Assembly: GCF_901709675.1 (NCBI RefSeq)
Contig: NC_051106.1
Span: 9,866,001-9,930,000 of the forward strand
Reading direction: 5' to 3'
Origin: Syngnathus acus
Taxonomy: Eukaryota > Chordata > Actinopteri > Syngnathiformes > Syngnathidae
Length of the DNA: 64,000 bases
Position 1 is the stretch's first letter; each line of letters opens with the position of its first letter. The translations under genes and the position numbers were made by a program. The notes beneath the pieces are model-generated. The model did no database searches. It saw nothing but the letters and a program-made list of their open reading frames with translations, and was not told the origin of the DNA. Shown one piece after another: positions 24,101 through 38,409 of this stretch.

Positions 24101-26086
24101 CATAAAGTTTATGAGCAACACTCCCAATGTTATGACATAAAAGCTCTTGAAGGCGCGTGACGCACATCGTATTGCTTTATAAGGACATGAATAGCACAAG
24201 CCGGTGCTCGATAAAATTGAACACAGTGCTCGATAGGAGATGGAGTTTATTGCAAAATAAAACAAATAAGACGAGAATAATGGTATCATCTCTTTTATTG
24301 TGCTGGATGTGTTTCCCCCGCTTCTGTGTGTGCTAACGAGAAAAAAAAAAACAATGGACAAAGCATATTGGTACAGCTCAAGCAGAGGTACAGGTACATT
24401 TGAAAGTCCTTGTGACAAAAAACGGTGAAACTTTATCATGTCAACAGATGGGTGTGCTTAAAACATTTTTTATCCTTACAAAAAAAAAAGAATTGTAGTG
24501 CAGCGCTTGGGGGGGCTGCAGGTTGCCCTCAAAAACCCTCGGAACACCGTTAAGACGAAACAATTTGTCGAGCCTCTGTCATCCGCAAAGTTGCAGTCAT
24601 TATTCCAGCCTGGAGACTTTTGGAGACAACACTGTCAGTATGGCAGAATGTTAGTGAGATCCAGCGGGTGAGAGCACTGCCTTTTATGTGATACCTGATG
24701 CCTGACAATAAGAAAAACTCCATATGCACCATTGAGTTTAATGAGCAGGTGCAATCCATGTGGGCTTACTCCTCGTTTGAGAATAGCTCCATTCTCTCAC
24801 CTTTCAATTCTGCATAAAGATGTTACAAATCCACAGCTAGTTTGATTGGATATTTTTAGACGTGTAAGAAACAGAAATATTACTTTGGAGGAAGGAAGAA
24901 TCCACCTGATATCATCAATGTGCAGACAGCATTATCAACACCGCCTCATTGCTTGAGAAAAAATCACCCCTACAATTACTTGATTTTTTTTTTTTTTTAA
25001 TACCTTATAGCAAATTAAATCATACAGGTGATTTATATTTGCAAATGTGTTTGATTATCTTTTTTTTTTTTAGTGGTGGGAAAACTTCCATCATAAAATA
25101 AAAATGAGAACAAGATTAAAGGCTACTTGTGGAAAATGATCTTTAATTGCTTGTATACAAATCTCTGGATAGTCTGGCCTCCATCAAGTAGAAAATGGAA
25201 CAAATAAATATTACATTAGCTGTTTATTTATGAAAACATGCCTCTAAGTGAGCTTTTTTTCCCCACAATTGACAAGTGAAATTTAGCTTGATGGGAGTTT
25301 GAGAGTCAGTGGAAAACAACATTGTATGGAGGAACTAGGACATTTAAATATGTTTCAAATTAAGTATAAATTAAAGTTTTATTCAAATGTATTCAAATCA
25401 GATTAGATATCTGACATCTTTAAACAAAAACAAAAAAAATACTAAAACATTCAATGTGTTTTTACATATGCAAAACACGGAAAAGATTAGGAATGGCTGC
25501 TTTAATGGAACGGGGGCGGCGATATTGGAAATACAAAAGCACACCATTTAAAAGTGGCAAGCCAGAATTCCATGCATTAATCTGGACTGTGAGTTTTTGT
25601 TGCAGTGTAGATAAACCCAAGAATATTGGTACATTCCAATTTATGCTAATGTTGTTTGTTTATGAGATCAAAGCTGTTATAGGGCAAAAGCGCAGCTGTT
25701 GATGTTGCGCTTTGTCTTTCATTGTTTATTTTGCATATGCATTGCAATGTCTTTCTCTGTGTCAATACACTTGGCACGTAACGATGGATATGGATAATGG
25801 ATTGTGGACATATGGATATTAGACACACACACGAAAGCGTTATTTTGGTTCCTATATATCAAGGTAGCCTGTGGTATGGAAAAAAAAAAACCGGCAATCT
25901 AATTTTTAATTTCATGGTGTCTGTCAGTACATTTGTGTCCTTTATAAAGTAGCACCTTTTTAAAGTTTGGGAATGTGCAATTTCTTCAGGTCCAGAAGGT
26001 TCTCTTATTTCTCTGCACAGATGTCCTCCATGTTTGACAATATTCCGCCTGCAGTTTGTAGCCCTGGGCTCTGTTGGGGGCCCACT

Positions 26087-26104
26087 TGACCTCTGAGTAG
26101 GTCA
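26087..26104. promoter_or_regulatory. Everted nuclear-receptor half-sites (ER6)
   Basis: TGACCT (26087-26092) and AGGTCA (26099-26104) are separated by six bases, the everted ER6 arrangement described for VDR/RXR-type dimers. Both half-sites are perfect. The surrounding 26050-26150 stretch is more GC-rich than its neighbours. Chance occurrence in 45 kb is quite possible. Confidence 0.3.
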
Positions 26105-29100
26105 GGGGCACCTGAAATGGATGCAGCCCCTGTGGAGCCGAATCATGCCAGGCTTTTTAAAGTAGAGCTGCATTGTTACAAATGCTTGATGGAAGAATGC
26201 TCTCCATCCATGCTCAAGTCAACAGCAAAGTAACTTAAGTGTCACCATCATGACCAAAAGAAAAATCTCAATTTAAAATGATAAAAGCAAACCTGAGAAA
26301 AGGACATCAAAGATTATAAACTATGACAAAAAATAGATAAAAATACAATTTAGGTACAAAATGTGACATACAATTTAAGAATTCAGGTAGAGGGCTAATT
26401 CCTGATACCCTGAATAACTTGAACATATTAATCAGTGCTTTTGCTTACTTTTGCTAACTTCAATAGACACAAACTTTTTTTATCCAAAGTGCTGGAAGGT
26501 TACCTGTCAAAAAGTTGCTGTGGCGCCTTTAATTTTCTGCTGAATACAATGAAGTTAGTAAAACACGCAATTCCAGCCTCTTGTTAGAAGGGCCACTTGT
26601 CAGGTGCTATTATGAGCAATAGTTATCGGGTCAAACAGGGAGCTTGCTGCGGGCTAAATGAGTGAGCATGCTGGGGCGCGAGGCACAAACCTCTTGCGCT
26701 GAATGGCTTTTTCTTTTCTTTTCTTTTGTCTCCTTTGGCATGCAACAATCTAGAGCAGACAGCCATGCATAGTGCTCATCACAAAGTTCTGACAACCTTT
26801 AACAAAAGTGCAGCTTGAAAAGTCGTTTTTGAAGACGTCTCCCGCTGCGCTTTCTTTGGGGGTGGCTGAGTCACAGTCAGATAGAAGGAGCAGTTGAGAT
26901 ATTGGATGAAAATTCACATGGGAGGGAAATATTCAAACAAGAACTATAACATTGTTAGGAAAACACAAGTGCAACATCATGTCTATACTTTACCAAATGG
27001 AATTTAGTTCGACTTCTGTTTGATGACACCTATAAGCGTTAGTTTAGTTCTCAGTTGCACGGCTGTCAAACTTTTCACTGTATTTGTTGGAAATGGTGAG
27101 AGTATTTAGGCATCGATAGGTTTCAAAGTGCTTTCTATTAGGAGATAATGGCTTGTGTAATGATGAAAAACATCCACATCATCATAAATTTGTCTCGTAG
27201 TAAACTTTACAGAGCATATTTCCCTCAACGCCATAAATATGTCAGTTGAAGAGCACGTCCCCTCAGAGCCATTACTTTAACTGGATGGATGGATGGCTTC
27301 TTGCCAGACAAAATATTGTCTTTTCTATTAGTGCTGCTCAATAAGTGGCAAAAGTAGACTGGAGGCACAACGCTTCAAAGAAAATTGCTGCAGAAAAAAA
27401 GGTCATACCAAAAAATATCCCTTACAATTGTGTGGAATTGAGGTTTAGGAGAAATGAAGTCTACAGTATTTCAAATAATACATTCATAAGATCAGTCAGT
27501 AAAAGGATTTTTGTGAGATCAGCGCAAGTCTGTGATCAACGTGCACAGTTTTTTCCCCTGTCTGGTCATGAATTCATACATCTTTACTGGACACAGAAAA
27601 CATCATTGGCTATATTTGCATAGATAGTCACGCCCCCGACTAGACTAGACGAGACCATAGTCATGAAGATTACAGTAGAAATCTCAATGAAAGCACAGCT
27701 CCTTTTAGCCATGAAGGGACTCAGTGATTGACTTATTGATTTTACAGGTATCAAATGTCTGTGCCTCTTCAGAAGTCTGCATTCTCCACATTCTCGTTTC
27801 CTATTGATTTTCCACCTCCGCACCTCCATTTGTCGAGGTGCGTGAGCTCCCGTTCCAATGCATACGGAAACTGCTGCTAGGTTCTTTCACTTTAATTAGG
27901 CCAGTAAGTATACAAGGGACATGCATGTAACTTTATCCGCTCCCATTGCAGTTCTCCACGACACGCTGGTTTGCTGCAATTCAGGATTCCGGTGTTTGTG
28001 GCATTTACATTAGGTGGAATAAAGTGGATTGTGTTGGTGTCCATGCGATAAAAAAAAATATATTGACTTGCTCAATGCTGCATATGGCTCAATAAATAAA
28101 AGCCCCAGCCACGTTTCAAAGCGCCACTTGCTTGACAACTGTCATCTGTCCAGTCTCCCGGCATGCCAAGCAACAGTCGCTTGGTTATTGTAGCCCACAT
28201 ACAAGCACTTATAAATAATCAAGCTTTTGTGGATTGGGAAAACATGTACCCAAAAGAATGGAGAAGCCTTACTGATTTGACTGTGCCAAATTAACATCAT
28301 CTCATTACTCATTAATAAGGGCAATGGATCATAACCCGCTCTCATTCTTTGAAAGCAAATTAATTTTTTTATGAGGATTGGCTCAGGTTTTGACACTGAG
28401 TGTCAGCGACATTTTACTCAAGTTTTGAATTGACTGGAAGCTTTTCATCATAAAGTGATTGAAAGCAGAGTAAAATGGTTAGCTGTCGGAATATATAACC
28501 CTTATGGCTCCAGCTTGGCTCTTGTCCGAAAGTACGGTTTACAGTCGACGTCAATCAGAAGATGACACATTAATTGAATCCTGATTTTCCTGCCGCAAAG
28601 TTTTAAAACTTTTCTACTCTCTAAAATAAATCACGTGACAGCTAACATTTAACAAGGTCTCAAGAAATAGTTGACTGCCTTCGCTTAACGTTTCACTACT
28701 ATGAGATCCTAAAGAAGCCTCTAAGTGATTGCAACTTGATGAAAGAGATAAAAGCTTCTTTTGCAAAAGAGGATCTTGCTTCTTTTTACAAACTATACCT
28801 GTATATAGTCAATTAAAAGCCTCAAGATGCGCCATCATGATGAGAAATGCATTATGATGTCTTTTTTTCCCCCTTATTGACTTTTTATGGTGCATTTCTT
28901 TCCTGTGCAAAAAACAACAACACATTTTGGGTGTTTTAGGGGAACAGATTAATTACATTTCCATTATTTTAAATGGGGAAAGGTGATTTAATGTGAATGT
29001 TTTGAGATATAGGCATGGTTCAGACCAAATCATACCTCAAGGCTAAATTGAGGGCAGTGGAATCCCTATGGCAAGCAAATCCGTTTCTGAACAACATTTT

Positions 29101-30198
29101 CAGATAAATATCGCCTCGGATCCCAAACCATGTTTCAGAATCTACACGGAATGCACTCTTGTGTTTTCTCTCACACAGCGTGAACCGCTGTGCATCACAT
29201 ATTTCATATACAGATATGATCTTTACAAAACGTTGTTGTTGTTGTTTTTATACAGTTCTAATTAGACCTCAGTGTGGCTTCCAAGAAAAAGAAATGTGCA
29301 AGTGATTGTGCTATTAGGAAGCAATGGAATGTGTCGTTGCTCTGGCTGCGTCCACTATGCAAATTTCCATTCATTTTGATGAGAAAAATATTTGCAAGCA
29401 CAGACTTGGAACAAATTGCGCAATGTCATAGGTAATAATAATACATACATAAATCTCTTGCAGGACAGATAATCATCTCATTCATGAACATTAAAAGTTC
29501 TTATTAGATATGTCCAAAAAAAATATTATACTACATGCAGCCAGAATGGAGGGTTCATTTATGAGTGAATAGGAGATGTGATCTTTTTTTTTTTTTTTTT
29601 ACTCTGGCTGCTGTATACAGCCTGGCTTGTTTCTGGTCGCTCTCTTGGCATCAACATATGTCAAATTGAAGTTTAAAAAAATGATGTTTGAAATAGTTGA
29701 GCCTTGAGGGATACACACATCGCTGGCCAGGAATCTGTTGCTTGGCATTGCCTCTACCAGAGATCGTTGGTGTATGTTTAATCCGTCACTGATCTCATGT
29801 GCTTGTGGAATGTGAATCAGAAGAGAAAATACAGTACTTGCTTTCCACTGTAAAGGTCAAGTCAAGGATTCGGAGTCCCATAGTTGGTGATACGGGATTA
29901 TAGAAATGTTTGCTTGTGCAACAATAGGATGAGCTTGTAAGCTAAGAGTGTCACTGGGTGATGATTGTGTAACATGTGAGTCAGACCTACTAACAAAGTG
30001 TGTGCTGCTCATTGCTTGGATTCAGTGCTTCTCTGATTGGGTTTATTCTATGAGCAAAGCGTCAGACTCATATTTGCAAAGGTGTGTTTTGATGTTGTTT
30101 TTTGCTGTTATCAGCTCAAACAAACCGTACAGCATCTTCAAATAGCTCTATTTCTGGCTCTGTGGTTTAAATAATAGATGAAACACAAGAAGTCCATA

Positions 30199-30357
<159 letters not shown>

Positions 30358-30737
30358 AAAATATCTGAAAACAGCAATTTTGAATAGTGCCTTATTGAGG
30401 GCTGTGGCAATCCTTTTTTTGAGGCATCACAAAGAAGATTCACCTCATTCTCCGAGTCTACTGCATAGTGTTCTTAAGCTTTGGATTTACAGCCTGTCAT
30501 TGGGTAAAGCCTTGAATTAGCTTAATAAGGAGAGCTAGACACATGACTTAAACCTCACGTGGAGAGTGACAGCAAGCCAATATGGTGTTGTTACACTTTG
30601 TCGTGTAAGTATGATTGGGGGGGTGCTATGTGAAAAAGCCACAACAGATGGTATGGATCTTATATCCATTTGTGAATAGAAACAAAAAGAAATATCTCTT
30701 AAATCCAAATGAATTGATTTTGGTTTTGAACTCTTTG

Positions 30738-30842
30738 GAGCGGCAATTCAGAGTGTCTTGCCCAAGGAGACTTGGACAGTGGACAATTGATTGACCGACC
30801 CTTCGATCGTTGTACTGGCTCTACCTCGTGAGCCAGCAGTGG
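30738..30842 (-). repeat. tRNA-derived SINE fragment
   Basis: The minus strand reads GGCTCACGAGGTAGAGCCAG near its head (tRNA-like A box) and, further on, CTCCTTGGGCAAGACACT then GAATTGC. The order 'GGCTCAG..GGTAGAGC ... CCTTGGGCAAGACACTGAA' is characteristic of a widespread fish tRNA-derived SINE group. The B box region is degenerate, and the 3' tail is not recognisable past about 30738. It is an old inactive copy. Confidence 0.65.
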
Positions 30843-32479
30843 TTTTGAAGTGCTTTCTGCTTTGCACCCGTGACGTGACGCGTCAACACCTTTCTGCTTA
30901 GGCATGTGGAAAAAAACATCCATTAAGCCATTAGCACATGATTGCAGCCATTGGCTCTCTATGCACTTCCACAAGGTGTGGTATGCATGATCCAAATGGT
31001 TTTGTATCTTTTTGGCAAGAACATGAGAATCACATTAAACTCATCATACATCATTACCAAAGTGCATGTTAGCGCTGGTTTGGTGGTGTAATTGAAAGAT
31101 TAGCATGTCTCCAGTATGTGGAGAATAGAGAGCATGATTTCAATGCAAGATAATTCACTCAAAAGGGGACCTCAGCTCACACTTAATGTGTTCATTTAAA
31201 AACATTCACTTGCTGCACCTTTTGTAAAACAGATTGCAAACTGTCGGGAATGACCCAATGTCTTAAAGCAATTTTGGAGCTTACCATTAGGTCGCCCAAA
31301 ACGGTAATACAATCTAAGAAACACTGGTGTAATAGTTTAGCAAAGGGAACAAATCTCTATACACTGTACATTATGATCCTCTGAACATATGATCACTGGC
31401 ATGTGAAACTTTGCCTTAGGCACATAAATACATATAAAGATAATTAGACTGTATTTGTCCTGATTTTTACGCCTTCCTGACCAAGAGCATCAACGGCCCG
31501 AATATCTTATAAGATTGTCCTCCTGTCTAACGTGTGATACAAATGCATTTTCCCTATAATAGTATTTGAAATGAGTTGAGGCCGAAATTTTTAAATATTA
31601 AACATGTTCATCGTGCCCTCAACGCTACTTGTGTTGCAGCTGCTCTGTGATAAAAATGAGAATCTGTACAACAGCAAATTCATTGTTTATATTGTGATGC
31701 TGCAGTAGAACAATTCCGTGGCAAATGGGAATAAAAGTGGAGGAATAGATTTGGCTTTCTTTCTGTGTGTTCAGTGGCGACTTCCATCATGTTGTTTGTG
31801 TTGTTTTGAATGCATGCTGGGACTTTTCCATTTAGTTGCCACAGCGAGCAGTGGTTGAATGAACATTACCACAGGTCATGTGGCTTGACTTTATTTTCCA
31901 AGAATGCATTCCATGTCCCTTCCTTCAGTGTAGTGATACGCAAATAGAATTCAGTTGTATGCTTTGTTTAGGTGGCTTAGCCGTATATGCCACTTCACAT
32001 ATGTTTGAGTCTGTTTGTTTTTAGTCTATAGATGAACCACTTTTTGATTTGGTACAACAATTGAAAAGTGTTTTCGTAGGCAGTATATTATTCAAGGTCA
32101 CAAAAGTGCACAAAATGTTTGGCAGAAGCTAGGCAACAGTATGAGTGAGTTTTCAGGTCGCAAGGTCATTCTAAACGAGCCCTACCGAGAAGGCAACATT
32201 TGCTGCCTTTGAAAACACAATTCATACTTGAATCTAATCCTAAAGTATATACTAAAGTAGCGGCTGAACAAAGCAAATACTGAATAGTCTGTCAGTGATA
32301 ATTTTCTTGCATGGTGAGATAATGAGTTCTTACTTTGTCTAATTCAGTGACTCGTATGCAATTAACCTTTGAGGTACTAAGGTGCTAACTGAAAGCCTCA
32401 AGGCAGTCAAGGTAATATGCAGTAACTCCTAAAACTTTATTATTATTCCTAAAATAATGGGCAAGTTCATTTTTGACAA

Positions 32480-32500
32480 CCCCCCCCCCCCCCCCCCCCC
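32480..32500. repeat. Poly-C tract (21 nt)
   Basis: Uninterrupted C run followed by GCCC. Long C runs are rare in fish DNA, can form i-motif or quadruplex structures, and often sequence poorly, so the exact length is uncertain. Confidence 0.85.
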
Positions 32501-34913
32501 GCCCTTTATAATAGAGCTCCTTTAATGAGCATCTTATTATTCAGTCTAAAGTATGTCCAGCCATCTAGTGACTATACGGCTTGTTCCCATTATTGAGTTG
32601 GTCAGCAGCAATTTCTGGTGAAAGAGAAAGAAGAAAAGAAGAAAATGGAAGCATAATTAGGAGTGTTGGGTATCAACAATAACAGCTTCCTCGATCTACA
32701 ATAAATTGTCAAGTCTTATGAACGATTGAAAAGAATAGCTGCCGAGAGTGTTTGGTCATATGAGTTTCAGTTTCAAAAAATACCTTAGCACATTGCTTAT
32801 TTCCCAAGTTTTCTGTCAAAACTTCACAGTTGCCATCTTAGGTGAAAAGATAGTCGGTGATGCCCCAACTCACCGATTGTCAGCTGATGCAGTTTGATGC
32901 ATTCAAGCAAGTGTAGAAGAGCACTTGAAGAAAGCGGCCTTCAAAGAAGCCACTGAGATCGTGGCTGCCGAATCAGATTTCTCTTGAGTAGGATAATAGC
33001 ATTCAGGTCCCTGGAGGCAAAAACAAGGATGTGTCATAAATTATGAATTTGTGGGAGAACAGCAATGGATGGTGGTGTCATGCAATAATTGCTACAGCTC
33101 TCCAAGTGACGCTTGCGAGTACTTGTGCCATGTACACTGCAGGCACCTGACCAAAAAGACAAGTAAGCCAAATTGCTGCCTTCACTTATCGTATTCCGCT
33201 AAAACCTGCTTCAAAGTAAGGTTGGACATACTTGGGTCAATTTATGGCCGCAGTGAGGTTTTGGAGCATCTCATGAACTGAGTGAAATTATTCACTCGCC
33301 TTAATTTCTTTCAATCGTTTTCTATATCTGAATGCAAAGCTTTAATAAATTAGTGTGGATTTCAAATATGGCGCCTTAGAATTAACAGCCTGTTACCAGA
33401 GCTTTGCTAATTTTTCAGTTTTTTTTTTCCCCCCCACACCTTTTGTGTTATTTAATGCTCTTTGTACATTGGACCTGTGTAATAAGATTGATAAAGTGAA
33501 AGAAATCTGAAGCCATGCAACCCCCAGTTCAAGCTGAAGTAACAAAACAAAAAAAGTCTGCTGAATCGTATCAGACAGACTCAGAATATTAGACACAAGA
33601 TAATGAGATCCAATCCACCACTTAGATGAAAAAGTGTACCACTAAAACATAATTATGCCTTTAGAGGATTTTTAATTAGTTCATTCACTTTACAATTTGC
33701 ATGTAAACCAGTATCGTATAGACAGAGCGGGAGAGATGTAAGAGGTCTCCGGGAGTTGACTTGCTCAAGGTTTCCTATTCATTAGTCACAAGGAAACGGG
33801 TAGCACTCCAACAACCATGCCCTATTTTCATAATTTGGTCATATATTGTATCCTGATTTTTTTTTTTCTCTCCTCTGCTCATTTTGTCTGCGGCAGGTTT
33901 CTAATCGTCAATCTTTTGATCCGAAAGAAAGTACTTAGCGCCATATCTTCACGTAAAGAACTACTGTTCCGGTTGTAAAGAGTATAATATTGTAATTGTA
34001 GGAAAATCAGAGCGTTAACGAGTTAATGCCACCTTCATCTAACACGTCATTATTTGTTCTGCCAATTAACACATCCCTTTATTTGTAAAGCCTTGTAGTC
34101 GGAGGATTACGCTCCCGATGCAGCAGACACGTTCATGTAGGAATTACACTGCAACCAATATACGCAATGCGCTACAATGGAGGAGCCGTTTGCAATGTGA
34201 AGCATCCTCACCTTTAGGCTGCTGGTTAGCAGTTATCATTGTGCTGGGGTACTGCAGCTCTCAAAGGGGTCTGCATGGGCACTCTCAGACTCTTGAGCGC
34301 CAAGAGCAAGGCCGGTGTAGTGCCGTCCCTGGCCAAGAGCTGAGTATTGTCACTTGGAGCGACTCCAAGGAACTTGCGATGTCGACACGAGGCATATTTA
34401 CTTTCCGCTCATGTAGCATCAATTAAATTCTGGCTCATTTGCTGGGAAACTGCTTCACTAATGACAATGCTCATTAGTATTAAACAACAAAATGAAGGCA
34501 TACAATGTGCAAACGTGTTGCTGTAACAATTGAGCAATAATAATTAATAATAATACATGCATGCTCCCAGTTGTTGTGGGTTTGGAATTGTATTTATATA
34601 AGTGCAGTGGCATCTTTATTCTTAATGGAACGTGCACCAAACTGGACTTCCTTTCCATCAACATCAACAGACTAACTCTGTGTGTTTTCCCATTTTGCCT
34701 TCTTTCTAGTTGTTACTGTAGATTTCCTTTCGAATGATAACTTCATCCACAAACCTGACTACAGTATTTCAACATAACGCTAGCGGTGAAAAGGAATCCA
34801 AGTACCAGGGGTTGAGCATCCATATCCCGCATTCCCTCTTAAAGGACGAGGATTGCATGTGACACTGTGACCACTTCTCATTCTCTGCTTCTCTCCTCCA
34901 TGTTTTCTTACAG

Positions 34914-35000
34914 GTTTGAGGGTGAACTGAAGAGGTGCTTTACTTCTTCTTCTTCTTCAGCACACAGAGACTTGTTTTCTGTCCACAGTGGGAATTCAAG
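34914..35000 (+). other. Splice-bounded candidate exon (87 bp)
   Basis: It is preceded by a strong acceptor (pyrimidine-rich CTCTCCTCCATGTTTTCTTA then CAG, ending at 34913) and followed by a strong donor (TTCAAG|GTCAGT). It contains a TTC run and no clear coding content; length is a multiple of three. It could be an alternative lrfn2 leader exon or a chance pair of good splice sites, which is common in a 45-kb intron. Confidence 0.2.
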
Positions 35001-38000
35001 GTCAGTGCATACTGCATACATACAGTCAGTCAGTCAGACAGGCTGACTATATACTATACACGTATATTCTGTATTTACAGTATCTTCAAGGTTTTGTTTG
35101 TTGTGTTTAAAACCATACAAATCTTGTTTTATCAACTAAAGTACAGTATCATGCTCACGGTTTGCCTCAAAAATGGTTTGATCCACCCCATCCCTCAGAC
35201 GCCATGAGATTGAATAAAAAGTATGCTTCAGGAGGCCACAGATGGCTTGAAGTGTTGCCCAAAACTAAGGTCAATGTTGTATTTATTATTTGCAATAATG
35301 CTCAGTTGATTTATTCCGTGTTTGGCAGAAAATCCTTTTATTTTCTTCAACTATTCGGTAAGAGGCGAGATCTCAGCTGCAGTGCCATTTGAAGAATGAG
35401 CCTGTAACAGAAGTTTATGTTCACATTTGCACTTTAGTGCTCCAGCATTCATTTTCTTGGAGTCTGAAGAAACCTGGAGCATTTATATTTGGCAATGTTT
35501 TTATATTTGAGATTTTGCAAATATTTGTATGGACTTTTTGTTTTTTTGCTTCATTTAGATGCTTGCATAGCATGTATCAAACAAATGTCTACTTTTTATC
35601 CATCCAACTTTTCTCAGTGGGGAGGAGAACTGATTTTAATTGCTTCCCCACAGATTGCAGCCTCGCAAAGAAACTGGGTTAATTGCAAAAAAAGTGAGCG
35701 CCAATTGTGACCTTCACAGAATACTGCCAATTATACTCAGCCCCAACGTGGCGAGAGAGCCACGAACCATTGAAGTTATATAATTGTGTACTAGCATTTG
35801 GAAGAGTTAGGGTTATGACACAAAATGCCATTATGGAATTGGTGTACTGACCTGACTATTTGCAAGAAAACTTTAGCTGCATAGATAAATTATTTTTTTT
35901 ATTTTATTTTTGCCGGGTTTGTCGGTGTCTTTGGGAATCAGATCCGAGTCATTACTACCAGTTACACAATACAAGCAAATTGTGACAAGATGCTTAGGCA
36001 AAGGCGAAACCACGAGTGAAAACCGGGGTCAGATTTTGACAGCTTTACTTTGGCTAAGCGAATTTGCTAACCGCAGAGTAATTGGCTGAAATGAAATCAC
36101 AAGCTTCAAGACTGTTAATTGGTCTGATGGGAATGTGTGATCACACTGGCCATGTGTGGTCTGTGCTGTAGCAAATCTTAAACACATTTCAGCTGAATTG
36201 GTGGCTTCCAGCTGTTCCAGCTTAAACATTCATTTTTAGATCTCATTTATATTCAGGTCGGCACTTGTATACTTTTGATTCATTAGAAAACATTTTGTTT
36301 AAATTGTATCAGCTTTGACAAGCTGCTTTAATCAAAGCTCGTCAAAAGTAGATAAAAGGCCCGTTAATTCAACATTCTCAATATGCATCTTGAAAAAAAA
36401 AAAGCTCTCAATTTATTTTGACCTTACCATTTCATTACTCTCACTTGGATCCCATTACATTCTTTTATAACATGTTGCATCAGAACCAGAGTTATTTGTG
36501 AATCAATCTATTAGCGTGTCTCTATTTCCAATGCTCAAATGAGATCTTCCCAGCACAGTGGAGTGCTTTTGCAGCTTTGAATAGGAACTGAATGTACCTG
36601 TTTTTTTTTACCTAACATGTAAGAAACTCACTGGTGATACATTACTGGTATGAGTGAACATTTTTTTTAAAATACCTTCAAAAATGGCATCCCCTTCAGT
36701 CTCATGGATGCTATAAAGACAAACACAAGCTCTGTCGATAGTCTTTATTATTAGAACAGAAGAAAATAGGTATTTGGGGACTAGCTGACTCGAGGTGTGT
36801 GTGGGTGCTGTGTTTAGCTGACATGTTTTATTACTCCTTTTGTTTGCCAAGAAACAGTCCTGCCTGAAGGGAAGAACACATTTGATATGCTAAACAAAAG
36901 ATGCTCTCTTACAACAGCAACATCATCCACAATGGAAAATGCAAAATGGATCAGATCTTTCCATGTCACATTGTGGAGTCAAGTGGAACCCTCAGTGGAC
37001 TGATTGTCCCACATTGTCATTTATTTTTAAGCTCAAATCAATTTACCGCTGTGATTTTGTCAAAGCCACTGTCTAATTAGCTCCCCCAAACATGATAGCC
37101 TGTCTTAATACTTTGATTTGTATTTCATAAATGCCACACGCATGGTCTTTTTTGTGTGTGAGGAAGAATGGTGTTAAGGAAGGACGCATTCATATTTTGG
37201 TGAGATGAAATATTGATATATTGCTTTTCATTTATATATTGCCAGCATACAACATCAATACACAAAATCAGTAAAAGGGAATGCGGTTCTTCTGGTGGAC
37301 ATGCTGTTATAGTGTCAATAAAATACAATACAATAATCTCAATGACCTAACTAGTTGGATGGTGGAGTGCAAAATGGCATTTAAAGGCCAAAATTCTGCA
37401 GCAGAAGTAAATAGGACTCGCTGTTATGAAAATAGCTATGCCGCCAATTTCTTTCAACAATACAGAGATGCTTTGTTCCCTCTGCAGACATATTTTCATA
37501 GGAGCTGGGATTTGAAGACAAGAGCTCTATTGAAAATGTAGAAAACTTCCTTTTACTTTAGAAATGACCCAGGAACATTAAGTTGTTTGAAATCACTCAA
37601 ACGCGACAGTCAAACAATCCCTGCAATTTTTTGCAGATTATGTAAAAAGTGCTTTATAAAACTGTCACAGGGACTCATATGTGCTGCACTTTTGTGCCTC
37701 ATCTTTCTGAGCTTTGAGAAAATGTGTGGATGCTAAATTCTATGAATGCCAACCTCAATCTCTATTATTAAACTTGTCCCAAAACTGTCAACACGGCAGA
37801 TGGAACCATAGAAAAAGTTCAGTTGCAGTTAAATTTCAGTTTTCGCGTCATCAAGAATGCTTTGCTCGTCCAAGTGGTCCTGTGAAAATGTGCGCACAAC
37901 CAGTGAGCTATTTCAATTTGTCCTGTTTTTTTTCCCCCCCGCCTCATATGATACTGAGTGTCAGCTCTTTAATCAAAGGTGTTGTTTCTCAATCTTGCGA

Positions 38001-38401
38001 CAATTGCCGAGGCAGTTGGTCCTGTTGTGTTTCTCATCTGATAGCCACCACTATTTTTGTCGCAGGCTGCAAATAAAGTGGCATATGTGATTTATTTTTT
38101 TTTTTTCCCCCCATTAATTAATCAGAGAGTCACAGGGTTTGTTAATGTTGTTTTTCGAGCTAACCACCAGTATTTACCTGTGAGGAAACAAATCAGGGTA
38201 AATCAAATGAATTCAAATGAATCCAGAATAATGATGTCAAATCATTTGATGTACTGTGAACATCCTAAGATTTTGGGCAAAATTATTTGTTGTCTATTAT
38301 GTTCCAAATATTTCAAATAATTGGAGTGGCCACCGCTAGTGAGTGAATTCCATTTCGTTAAAAGCGGAGCCTGTGCCATGATGGCCCAAAACATTCAACT
38401 G

Positions 38402-38409
38402 TGACGTCA
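38402..38409. promoter_or_regulatory. Perfect CRE palindrome TGACGTCA
   Basis: A full CREB/ATF consensus in a locally GC- and CpG-richer block (about 38330-38470), which also contains two copies of GCGGAGCC (near 38362 and 38452). The flanks are AT-rich. It could be an activity-dependent element of a neuronal gene or part of an unrecognised repeat. CpG-containing full CREs are rare by chance, but one site is not proof. Confidence 0.4.

Noticed and set aside
24026-24439. Minus-strand open frame of 137 codons
   Set aside because: Composition follows AT-rich sequence, includes a translated A/T run, and shows no domain. Similar chance frames lie at 1738-2133 (minus), 17607-18011 (plus) and 45402-45794 (minus).
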